From a virus, in the IMG/VR virus record IMGVR_UViG_3300049846_000432, positions 1 through 22,089 of that record: a DNA stretch of 22,089 bases; one strand, written 5' to 3'. Shown one piece after another: positions 1 through 6,860 of the stretch. Under the pieces are notes generated by a model. It saw nothing but the letters and a program-made list of their open reading frames with translations. It was not told where the DNA came from and did no database searches. Each line of letters begins with the position of its first letter. Position 1 is the first letter of the stretch. The position numbers and the translations under genes are program-made.

Positions 1-13
1 TAAATATACTGAG

Positions 14-21
14 TATATTTG
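14..21 (+). promoter_or_regulatory. Bacteroidota-type -7 promoter element
   Basis: The octamer TATATTTG matches the Bacteroidota -7 consensus TAnnTTTG and lies 36 bases before the first ATG. The expected transcription start would be near position 28. The matching -33 element would fall outside the window, so only half of the promoter can be judged. In AT-rich DNA such octamers also occur by chance. Confidence 0.45.
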
Positions 22-57
22 TAAAATATTTATTAATCGTTTAAAAATCATACAGAT

Positions 58-1119
58 ATGGACAATCAAAAATTAACAGTAAATGAAGAACAGGTTTTAA
101 ATTATCTAAACGATATAACATACCCTGTCGTAAAAACTAACATTGGAATAAATGTAGGTAAGCGTTCTCCTAAAACTGCTGCAAGTTGGGTTAATCCTAT
201 ACTTGAAAAATTAATATCAAAAGGTTTAGTTATAGAAATCACTGAAGGTAAAAAAACTACGTATATGTCAGCTACAAGTACTGCTATGAAAAACGAAGAA
301 CCTGAAATTTTAGGTGTAGAAGACAATTTACCTTCACCAGTTAATCAAAAAGTTGAAGAAATCGATGAGGTTGAAAAAGAAACTACTATTGAATTAGAAC
401 ATTTACAGCCTGCAGAAAAAATAGAAACTAAACAAAAAGTTTCTAAACCAAAAAATAATTCAGATTTTAATATCAATAAAGCTAAAAAATGGATTATTAA
501 AAAGGTAGAAGAGCTTATAAAAGATAAAAAAGAATGGGAAACTAATCGTAATTGTATCTCTAAAGCTATAGAATTATATAACGCTGAACAAACACCTATA
601 CCAGAACAATTATTTCAAAAAGTACTCCGTCCCGTATTAAGAAAATTTGACCCAATTCCAAAAAGACAAAAAGGCGAACCAAGACGAAATATGCTAAATA
701 GTATCAATAAAGAATGGGAGCAAAAAATTCTTAAAAAAGAATGGGAAATTATTAAAGAGGATAATACTAAAACAGAGAGAAGTAAAAAATCTCATTTAGT
801 TAAATTGTTAAAAGATTCAATAGCCAGTAAATTACCTAGCGAAAAATCTTTAAACTCTAATTCAGTAAAATCATTTATAAATACAGTAGTATATGAAGTC
901 ATAACTGGTAATAAACGCGAAATGAAAAACGATGGTAGACATTTCGAAGTAGGTCAAATCGTTCGTTACTTTGATAAACATAATGTTGAAAAAACTGGTA
1001 AAATTGTTCGTATATTTGAATGTAAAAACTTTTTTCAGCGCACGATAGTTGTTCTCGAGGAAGGTTCTACAAAACCTGAAATGAAAATTGATAGAAAAAT
1101 TATAAAAGTGATTGATTAA
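58..1119 (+). CDS. Hypothetical protein with winged-helix-like N-terminus and SH3/KOW-like C-terminus
   Basis: I do not recognise a named family. Residues about 5-75 read as a winged helix: a helix (NEEQVLNYLNDI), a helix-turn-helix stretch ending in ILEKLISKGLV, then a short beta wing. An acidic linker (about 76-130) and a lysine-rich helical middle (about 135-285) follow. Residues about 298-353 are beta-rich (VGQIVRYFDKH, TGKIVRIF), as in small SH3/KOW-like domains. The gene has its own promoter-like octamer upstream and a strong terminator downstream, so it is probably transcribed alone. DNA binding, for example as a regulator or a terminase small subunit, is inferred from fold impression and position just before the head genes. 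The start is the first ATG after the promoter. Confidence 0.7.
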   Translation: MDNQKLTVNEEQVLNYLNDITYPVVKTNIGINVGKRSPKTAASWVNPILEKLISKGLVIEITEGKKTTYMSATSTAMKNEEPEILGVEDNLPSPVNQKVEEIDEVEKETTIELEHLQPAEKIETKQKVSKPKNNSDFNINKAKKWIIKKVEELIKDKKEWETNRNCISKAIELYNAEQTPIPEQLFQKVLRPVLRKFDPIPKRQKGEPRRNMLNSINKEWEQKILKKEWEIIKEDNTKTERSKKSHLVKLLKDSIASKLPSEKSLNSNSVKSFINTVVYEVITGNKREMKNDGRHFEVGQIVRYFDKHNVEKTGKIVRIFECKNFFQRTIVVLEEGSTKPEMKIDRKIIKVID

Positions 1120-1143
1120 TAAATATTAGTTAGGATTAATTTT

Positions 1144-1179
1144 GAGCTCTGATTTTTAAAGTTAGAGCTCTTTTTTTTT
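1144..1179 (+). terminator. Rho-independent terminator after the first gene
   Basis: A perfect 7-bp stem, GAGCTCT (1144-1150) with AGAGCTC (1164-1170), encloses a 13-base AT-rich loop and is followed directly by nine T residues. It lies 25 bases after the stop of the 58-1119 gene and separates it from the head operon. Confidence 0.85.
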
Positions 1180-1180
1180 A

Positions 1181-1188
1181 TATATTTG
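1181..1188 (+). promoter_or_regulatory. Bacteroidota-type -7 element before the head operon
   Basis: TATATTTG matches TAnnTTTG and abuts the terminator T-run. The start codon of the next gene is 24 bases downstream, leaving a leader of about 17 bases. No clean TTTG -33 box is visible 19 bases upstream, where the terminator arm lies, so the promoter may be weak or need a phage factor. It is the obvious candidate for driving the head genes. Confidence 0.55.
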
Positions 1189-1211
1189 TTTTATTATAAA
1201 CTTCATACACA

Positions 1212-1979
1212 ATGATTAATCGACAAGGATTAAATTTATCGTCATTTTTAAATAACAATTTAGAGAAGTCAGACACTATTAAAATGGACAAAAAAGATTT
1301 TGTTGAAGAACATGAAAATCTTATACATGTTTTAAACTCGCCTTCTCATGAAGATGATAAAAAAGAGGCTAAAGAGCAAAAGCAAGAATTAGATAAGTAT
1401 TCTAAAAAAACAAAAGATATGAATAAACGTAGAGACCCTGAAGGTATAGAAAAATCTATAGGTTCAGACGGATTGATTGGCAACTTAAGTAGAGAAGAGC
1501 TTGTTAAATCTCATATAACTTGGAATTTTTCTAACAATAGTAACATTCCAATTTCTAAAAAAGGAGCTGATATCAAAGAGAAATTGATGTCTATTAAAGA
1601 ATTAGAAACTAGTGAAGCTTTAGAGCATAAAATAAAACTAGATGCATTAAAAACAAAAATAGGTACTGAACCTACTGAAGAACCTGATGAATATCAAACT
1701 GAAGGTTTAGATATAAGCATTTTACCTAAAACATATTCTTGGTCTGAAGTTTATAATCAAAAATGCGATTCAGAATCACAACCTATAGAAATGGCAAGTG
1801 AAGAAGTTAAGGAAGTTCAAAAAACAACTTCACAGCTTAAAGAAGATTATAATAGATGCGTAAGAAAATATATAGGTTGTCAAAAAGAAATAACATTAAT
1901 AGATACAATGCTTAAAAATTTAGATGATTCTAAAGTGTATAATTTAACAGTACATCAAGCATCAATATTAAAGTTCTAA
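1212..1979 (+). CDS. Hypothetical charged protein upstream of portal
   Basis: A 255-residue, highly charged protein with no signal peptide or membrane segment. Residues about 28-72 form a charged helical stretch (EEHENLIHVLNS, then EAKEQKQELDKY) of a kind I associate with small proteins near phage portal genes. The middle (about 95-185) is mixed, with an acidic proline-containing linker. Residues about 195-240 look coiled-coil. It is first in the head operon and ends one base before the portal ATG, implying co-expression and perhaps translational coupling. An accessory head or packaging role is inferred from position only. Confidence 0.75.
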   Translation: MINRQGLNLSSFLNNNLEKSDTIKMDKKDFVEEHENLIHVLNSPSHEDDKKEAKEQKQELDKYSKKTKDMNKRRDPEGIEKSIGSDGLIGNLSREELVKSHITWNFSNNSNIPISKKGADIKEKLMSIKELETSEALEHKIKLDALKTKIGTEPTEEPDEYQTEGLDISILPKTYSWSEVYNQKCDSESQPIEMASEEVKEVQKTTSQLKEDYNRCVRKYIGCQKEITLIDTMLKNLDDSKVYNLTVHQASILKF

Positions 1980-1980
1980 A

Positions 1981-3648
1981 ATGAGTGATTTAAAACTTCC
2001 AGATTCATTAGCAAGTTTGCAAGAATTGCAACTCAAATTAGAGGTGCAGAAAAGTCTTGTTTTGCAAAAAGCTATGAAATCAGACGACCCTAATAAAATA
2101 GTAGAAGCTGCTAAATATTTCAAAGATATAGAAAAGCGAGATGAATCGCAAGTAAAATCTTATATATTTGACCCTTGGGAGTTTTCACGTCAATTTGGTT
2201 ATAAAGATAAACCTACTTCACTATCTTATAATACATTAAGACGTATGGGAAGAACTCCCATTATAAATTCAATAATTACAACAAGAGTAGAGCAAGTAGC
2301 TGCATTTTCTGAACCTGCATACGACGAAAAAGGTGTAGGATTTATAATTAGAAAAAAGCAAGGTTATTTATCTAAAGAAGAACAGAAATTATCGAAGCAA
2401 GATGAAGCGCGTATAGAATGGATAACTGATTTTATTATCAACTGTGGTACTACAGGAAATTCTTGGCATGGCGATACGTTTGGAACTTTTTTACGAAAAA
2501 TCGTAAGAGATTCATTAGAATTGGACCAAATGACTTTTGAAGTAGTTAGAAATAGAAAAGGTATACCACAGGAATTTATTGCAACAGACGCTGCTACTTT
2601 TAGATTAGCAGATTCATTTGATTCAGATGAATATCGTAGAAGTCAAAGATTAGAAGTAAATGGTTATTACCCACAATACGTTCAAATATTCAATAATCAA
2701 CCAATAGCAGATTTTTATCCGTGGGAATTATGTTTTGGTATACGTAATCATTATACTGACGTTAAATTAAATGGATATGGCGTATCTGAACTTGAAAACA
2801 TTATTAATGTAATAACGTGGATGCTTTATTCAGATACTTATAATGGTAAATTCTTTTCTCAAGGTTCTGCACCTAAAGGTATTATAAAAGTATCGGGAGC
2901 GGTTAATGAAGCAAGACTAGCTGAATTTAGACAACAATGGATGTCTATGGTTGCTGGAGTACAAAATGCTTGGAGAACACCTGTAATGGAAGCTGAAAAA
3001 ATGGAGTGGATTGATTTACAGCGAAATAACAGGGATATGGAGTTCACTAAGTGGCAAGAATATCTAATTAAGTTATCATGCGCTAGTTATAAAATCGACC
3101 CAGCTGAAATTGGTTTTCCGATGAATGGTTCTTCTGAATCAAAACCTATGTTTGAAGGTAACAATGAAGCTAGATTAAAATATTCAAAAGATAAAGGTTT
3201 GCAACCGTTACTTAAATTAATTGAAAACAAACTCAATAAATATGTAGTAAACGCTTTAGATTCTAATTTTGAATTTAAGTTCGTTGGTCTTAATCCTGAA
3301 TCAGAATCTGAAATAGTTGATTTAGATATTAAGAAAGCTCAAAACTTTATGTCTCTTAAAGAAGTACGTAAAAAATATAATTTACCAGAACTTCCTGAAG
3401 ACGAAGATGATATAATTCTTAATCCATATTATTTCCAAATGTGGTCTCAAAAACAGGCTGCGAAGCAACAAGGTAATCCTGATAGTAACGAAGCTATGGC
3501 TGGCGAATTTCCTGGTCAAGGTTTTGATGAAGAAAAACAGCAAGATGTTAATTATCAAGACTTCATGAGTTCTTATGGTAAAGAAGATAAAGAAGACCCT
3601 TTCGCTAAAGCGTTTAATGATTTTTTAAGTAAAGAAAATAATGGATAA
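1981..3648 (+). CDS. Portal protein
   Basis: The portal forms the dodecameric ring at one capsid vertex through which DNA is packaged and ejected, and it nucleates head assembly. The 555-residue length fits the family. The region at about residues 290-400 is portal-like: a glycine-containing segment (GIIKVSGAV), a stretch built around WRTPVMEAEKMEWIDL, then FTKWQEYLIKLSCASYKIDP, as in many phage portals where a helix is followed by CxxYxIDPxEIG. An acidic, glutamine-rich tail (about 490-555) follows. It sits upstream of minor head protein, protease and capsid genes, the usual order. Its end overlaps the next gene by 8 bases. Confidence 0.9.
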   Translation: MSDLKLPDSLASLQELQLKLEVQKSLVLQKAMKSDDPNKIVEAAKYFKDIEKRDESQVKSYIFDPWEFSRQFGYKDKPTSLSYNTLRRMGRTPIINSIITTRVEQVAAFSEPAYDEKGVGFIIRKKQGYLSKEEQKLSKQDEARIEWITDFIINCGTTGNSWHGDTFGTFLRKIVRDSLELDQMTFEVVRNRKGIPQEFIATDAATFRLADSFDSDEYRRSQRLEVNGYYPQYVQIFNNQPIADFYPWELCFGIRNHYTDVKLNGYGVSELENIINVITWMLYSDTYNGKFFSQGSAPKGIIKVSGAVNEARLAEFRQQWMSMVAGVQNAWRTPVMEAEKMEWIDLQRNNRDMEFTKWQEYLIKLSCASYKIDPAEIGFPMNGSSESKPMFEGNNEARLKYSKDKGLQPLLKLIENKLNKYVVNALDSNFEFKFVGLNPESESEIVDLDIKKAQNFMSLKEVRKKYNLPELPEDEDDIILNPYYFQMWSQKQAAKQQGNPDSNEAMAGEFPGQGFDEEKQQDVNYQDFMSSYGKEDKEDPFAKAFNDFLSKENNG

Positions 3649-3916
3649 AAAATTCGATGAAATACAGAAATCTCATATATTTTCTAATTTTACTAATAGT
3701 ATAGAAGATATATTATCTAAAGGCGGTAAAGGTTCTGGTAGAAAAAAGTTAGAGAGTAAAACTCTTGAAGAGCTTAAGAAAATTTATTTTCATAATAAAG
3801 GCATAATAGAATCTACTAGAAGACAAGAAAATAGTCCTACAGCAAATACTATTAAATTAAGTAAAGAAAATAAATTAATAGAAGAAATAGTTAACAATAA
3901 AACATATAAACAATGA
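3641..3916 (+). CDS. Small basic protein with GGKGSGRK motif
   Basis: A 91-residue lysine-rich protein of unknown function. Its N-terminal third ends in a glycine-lysine stretch (LSKGGKGSGRKK, residues about 25-36), followed by predicted helices. It starts inside the portal gene (8-base overlap) and its TGA overlaps the next ATG (ATGA), so it is translationally coupled on both sides. The LSKG element resembles a recurring hydrophobic-x-Lys-Gly motif in the protease-scaffold protein, so it could be an internal head protein that is processed; this is speculative. Confidence 0.7.
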   Translation: MDKKFDEIQKSHIFSNFTNSIEDILSKGGKGSGRKKLESKTLEELKKIYFHNKGIIESTRRQENSPTANTIKLSKENKLIEEIVNNKTYKQ

Positions 3917-4044
3917 GCAAGTATTTTACAAATTTGAATGACTTTAATAACATTAAAGCCAATAATATATCTAAAGGATTTTTAAAATCAGAAGAAGAAT
4001 CTGATAAAAAACAAGACGATAAAGAAGAAAAAGAGGACAAATAA
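3913..4044 (+). CDS. Very small acidic protein (43 aa)
   Basis: The ORF starts at the ATG overlapping the previous stop as ATGA and ends at TAA, itself overlapping the next ATG (TAATG). The 43-residue product has a neutral N-terminal half with NISKGFLK, then a highly charged tail of Glu, Asp and Lys. Both junctions are tight, the main evidence that it is translated. No function can be assigned. Confidence 0.55.
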   Translation: MSKYFTNLNDFNNIKANNISKGFLKSEEESDKKQDDKEEKEDK

Positions 4045-4199
4045 TGCCAACAGTAAAAAAGGTACAATACAAAGATAGAGCACCATATTCTATAAATGAA
4101 TCTATAGAAAAGAAATTTCAGAGTAGTTATAATAACGCTTTGAAAAATATTTTTGTAAATTTGTCTAATACGATTGTTAAATTCAACAAACAAACTTAA
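4044..4199 (+). CDS. Very small basic protein (51 aa)
   Basis: The ORF begins with the ATG of a TAATG junction and stops one base before the next ATG. The 51-residue product is basic at the N-terminus (PTVKKVQYKDRAPYS) and helical toward the end (SYNNALKNIFVNLSN). Tight spacing on both sides supports translation. The function is unknown. Confidence 0.55.
   Translation: MPTVKKVQYKDRAPYSINESIEKKFQSSYNNALKNIFVNLSNTIVKFNKQT
4156..4163 (+). promoter_or_regulatory. Possible Bacteroidota-type -7 element before the AAA+ gene
   Basis: TAAATTTG matches TAnnTTTG and lies 37 bases before the ATG at 4201. It lies inside the preceding small gene, so the match may simply be coding sequence. A TTTG at 4139-4142 is only 13 bases upstream, shorter than the usual 19-base spacing. 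Confidence 0.25.
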
Positions 4200-4200
4200 T

Positions 4201-5742
4201 ATGTTCGACTTAATAGCAAAACATAATGCTGAGCAGGCAAAAAGAATAGCTGATAATTTTATAGAAAAATCTCAGTCTGACGAATTAGAAAAAGGTAAAA
4301 AAGCGACTATAGGCGAAGTTCGTGATTGGAAAGGCGAAAAGTGGAAAAAGCAAGTAGATGGCTGGGTTAGAATTTCTGATGGTAAAAAAACTGCTAAAAT
4401 CGAAGAACATGAAGTAGATAAACAAGACGCTAAAGATTTAGCTGAAAATAAAAAAGGCGGAGCTGAAAAAAATAAAGGTTTAGGTTTATTTTCAGACGAG
4501 CATTTATTTGCTAATGTAAGATTATCGCATACACCAGAATCACTTACAAGTTCTGTAAAAAACATTTTATCACAACCACAGTTAGATAAACCAGCTAAAG
4601 TAGTTCAATTATTCGAAAACGGTTTACATATTCACGAAATAGTTAATGTATCTGGAACGCCGCTTTCTGCTACTATTGATTATATCAATAAAGCTAAAAA
4701 AAGTGGTAGATTCAATAACGCTGCTTCAACTTCAGGTTCTATAAATCAAGAAACAAAAACAGAATTACAATTAGACGATATTGAATTACCAGAAGTATCT
4801 GTAGAAGATAGATGGCAATCATATCAACATTATGGTATGATGGTAGGGCTTAAGAGACAAAAAGCTATGTTTGCTTATGGTTCAGGTGGTGTTGGTAAAA
4901 CTTATGAACTTCTTGATAAAGAAAATGGCGTATTCTCACGTTTAAAATTACGTAAAGGCGACTTAAACCCAGTATTAGATGAAGTAGACGAAAATGGTCA
5001 AGCTTTAGATACACAAGGCGGCGATTCAGAAGATTCTATTGTAGGGTCTAATCCTCAAACAGGTGAAAGATTTTTGAAAAAAGATAAATACGATTATATT
5101 ACTATAACAGGTAAATTAAGTGCAACTAGAATGTTTGAATTAATGCAAGAGCATAATGGTAAAATTCTAGTATTTGATGATTGTGATTCTGTACTTACTA
5201 CTGGCGATGATGGTGTTAACGTATTAAAAGGTGCTTTAGATACTTCAGGTGATGGAACTATATCATGGGAAGGTAAAGGAACTTTAAAATCAGGTTATGC
5301 TGGTATAAAAGGTGCTAAAGCTGTAACTGATAAAAACGGTAAACCTTCAGGAGTTTATAATTTACCTAAAACTTTCAAATTTACTGGACAGGTAGTATTT
5401 ATTTCAAATTTACCAGATAATAAAGTACCACAACCTTTACGTTCTCGTTCATTAATGATTGATTTAACTATGAACCGCGAAGAAACTTTATCTAAAGTTA
5501 AAAGAATCGCACCATTAGTTAAATTTAAAGACCCTGATGGTAATATCATTAATGTTTCTGATGAAAATAGACAAAAAGCTGTTGATTTTATGGAGAAGTA
5601 TTTAAGTAAAATTAATGAAAGCGATTTGAATATGAGAACATTTAATAAAATAGCTTTAACTTATCAAACAATAGCTGAATTCGGTTCTAGTTTAGACCCA
5701 GAAAAAGTAGTTGCTGCTTCATTATTTCCACGTAAAAAATAA
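4201..5742 (+). CDS. AAA+ family ATPase within the head gene cluster
   Basis: A P-loop ATPase of AAA+ type, 513 residues from ATG 4201; a TTG nine codons upstream overlaps the previous gene and is less likely. Visible motifs: Walker A GSGGVGKT (227-234), Walker B ILVFDDCDS (322-330), a sensor-1 Asn in FISNLPD (N403), and arginines R414 and R416 in a PLRSRS finger-like segment. Before the ATPase core, residues about 132-172 read as a helix-turn-helix (VVQLFENGLHIHEI, then SATIDYINKAKKSG). Residues about 31-63 hold a tryptophan-containing module (IGEVRDWKG, then DGWVRISDGKK). Its place between portal and minor head protein suggests a role in assembly, packaging or as virion cargo; the target is unknown. 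There is no endonuclease or helicase signature. Confidence 0.85.
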   Translation: MFDLIAKHNAEQAKRIADNFIEKSQSDELEKGKKATIGEVRDWKGEKWKKQVDGWVRISDGKKTAKIEEHEVDKQDAKDLAENKKGGAEKNKGLGLFSDEHLFANVRLSHTPESLTSSVKNILSQPQLDKPAKVVQLFENGLHIHEIVNVSGTPLSATIDYINKAKKSGRFNNAASTSGSINQETKTELQLDDIELPEVSVEDRWQSYQHYGMMVGLKRQKAMFAYGSGGVGKTYELLDKENGVFSRLKLRKGDLNPVLDEVDENGQALDTQGGDSEDSIVGSNPQTGERFLKKDKYDYITITGKLSATRMFELMQEHNGKILVFDDCDSVLTTGDDGVNVLKGALDTSGDGTISWEGKGTLKSGYAGIKGAKAVTDKNGKPSGVYNLPKTFKFTGQVVFISNLPDNKVPQPLRSRSLMIDLTMNREETLSKVKRIAPLVKFKDPDGNIINVSDENRQKAVDFMEKYLSKINESDLNMRTFNKIALTYQTIAEFGSSLDPEKVVAASLFPRKK

Positions 5743-5753
5743 ATTTAAAAGAT

Positions 5754-5897
5754 ATGGACGCGAATATTAAACAAAAAGATTTAAAAGATATGTCTAATAA
5801 AGAATTAGACGCTTTGTATGCATCTTTATCTAGAGGTTGCGGCAATGGTGAACCTAATTCTGAAATGATTGAGATTGAAAAAATTATGTCTGCTAGA
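5754..5897 (+). CDS. Small hypothetical protein, apparently frameshifted in an A7 tract
   Basis: As written, ATG 5754 opens a 47-residue ORF ending at TAG 5895-5897, the only TAG stop among the genes here. The last residues (NYVC) look unnatural. Moving one base forward at the A run 5878-5884 gives a continuous reading to TAA 5929-5931, with plausible sequence IEIEKIMSARYEEYSSQSSK and normal codon use, stopping just before the next ATG at 5934. The natural product is therefore probably 58 residues, and the shift is either a mutation, slippage or a homopolymer-length error in the sequence. The N-terminus (DLKDMSNKELDALYASLSRG) is helical. The function is unknown. Confidence 0.55.
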
Positions 5898-5933
5898 TAT
5901 GAAGAATATTCTAGCCAATCTTCAAAATAAAAA

Positions 5934-6860
5934 ATGTTTACAGCTAATCAGATAGAGACATTATTAAATATAATTAGGACGCAGCATATATTATTTATAG
6001 CTACTCAAATTGGTCCTGAAATGTTATCTGATTCTGAATTAAGCATATTAAGAGAAATAGGATTTGACGTTAACGATATAAAACTTACCCCATTTGAAGA
6101 AATGTTTAGATGGGGTATGTTATCTTCATCAATAGGTTTAAAAAAAGCAAAAAATTTTAAATACGACGAATTTAAAAGATTTGTACAGTCAGGTAATTAT
6201 TTACCACTTACTCCAGTAGAAAGAACTGCATATAATATATCACAAAGACAAGCTGCTTCTGATATTAGAGGTTTAGGTAATAGAATATCTCAACAAACTG
6301 GACAGATTCTTATTGAAGCTGATAGAAATCAGCGTAAACAGTATGAAAAAATAATAACTGAAGAAACAGCATCTAATATTAAAAATAGAGGTACTATATC
6401 AAATTTAGTTTCAAATTTAGGACACAGAACAGGCGATTGGGCTAGAGATTTTGGTAGAATATCTGATTATGTAATGCATCAGGCTTATGAAGAGGGTAGA
6501 GCTGCTCATATAATGAGTCAACATGGCGCAGACGCATTAGTTTATAAAAAAGTGTTTAAATCAGCTTGTAAAAAATGTATTGAGTTATATTTAACGAAAG
6601 GATTTGATAGTCAACCAATATTATTTAAGTTATCAGATTTGATAGATAACGGGTCTAATATTGGTAGAAAAGTTTCAGAATGGTTGCCTGTAGTAGGACC
6701 TACTCACCCTTGGTGTAGATGTATGTTAGTTTACGTTGACCCTAATTACGAATGGTCTGAAGAAGATGGCGATTTTACTAAACCTAAAGAATATCAAAGA
6801 AGAGTAACGCGGCAATCAAGAGTAACAGTAACAATTGGTGATAATAAAGTATCAGTATGA
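5934..6860 (+). CDS. Minor head protein, SPP1 gp7 / Mu F type
   Basis: Members of this family (phage head morphogenesis, Mu F / SPP1 gp7) bind the portal and sit inside the capsid, where they act in assembly or early DNA ejection. Of 308 residues, the C-terminal part carries the family hallmarks: YEEGRAAHI around residue 184, a CxxC pair (C212, C215) and the HPWCRC motif (H258, C261, C263), which probably make a small metal-binding site. The helical N-terminal half would contact the portal. It lies downstream of the portal, as is usual, and its TGA overlaps the next ATG (ATGA). Confidence 0.85.
   Translation: MFTANQIETLLNIIRTQHILFIATQIGPEMLSDSELSILREIGFDVNDIKLTPFEEMFRWGMLSSSIGLKKAKNFKYDEFKRFVQSGNYLPLTPVERTAYNISQRQAASDIRGLGNRISQQTGQILIEADRNQRKQYEKIITEETASNIKNRGTISNLVSNLGHRTGDWARDFGRISDYVMHQAYEEGRAAHIMSQHGADALVYKKVFKSACKKCIELYLTKGFDSQPILFKLSDLIDNGSNIGRKVSEWLPVVGPTHPWCRCMLVYVDPNYEWSEEDGDFTKPKEYQRRVTRQSRVTVTIGDNKVSV

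Noticed and set aside
4174-4200. TTG start nine codons upstream of the AAA+ ATPase ATG
   Set aside because: ATG 4201 lies directly after the previous stop, and the TTG would overlap a small gene that has tight junctions on both sides.
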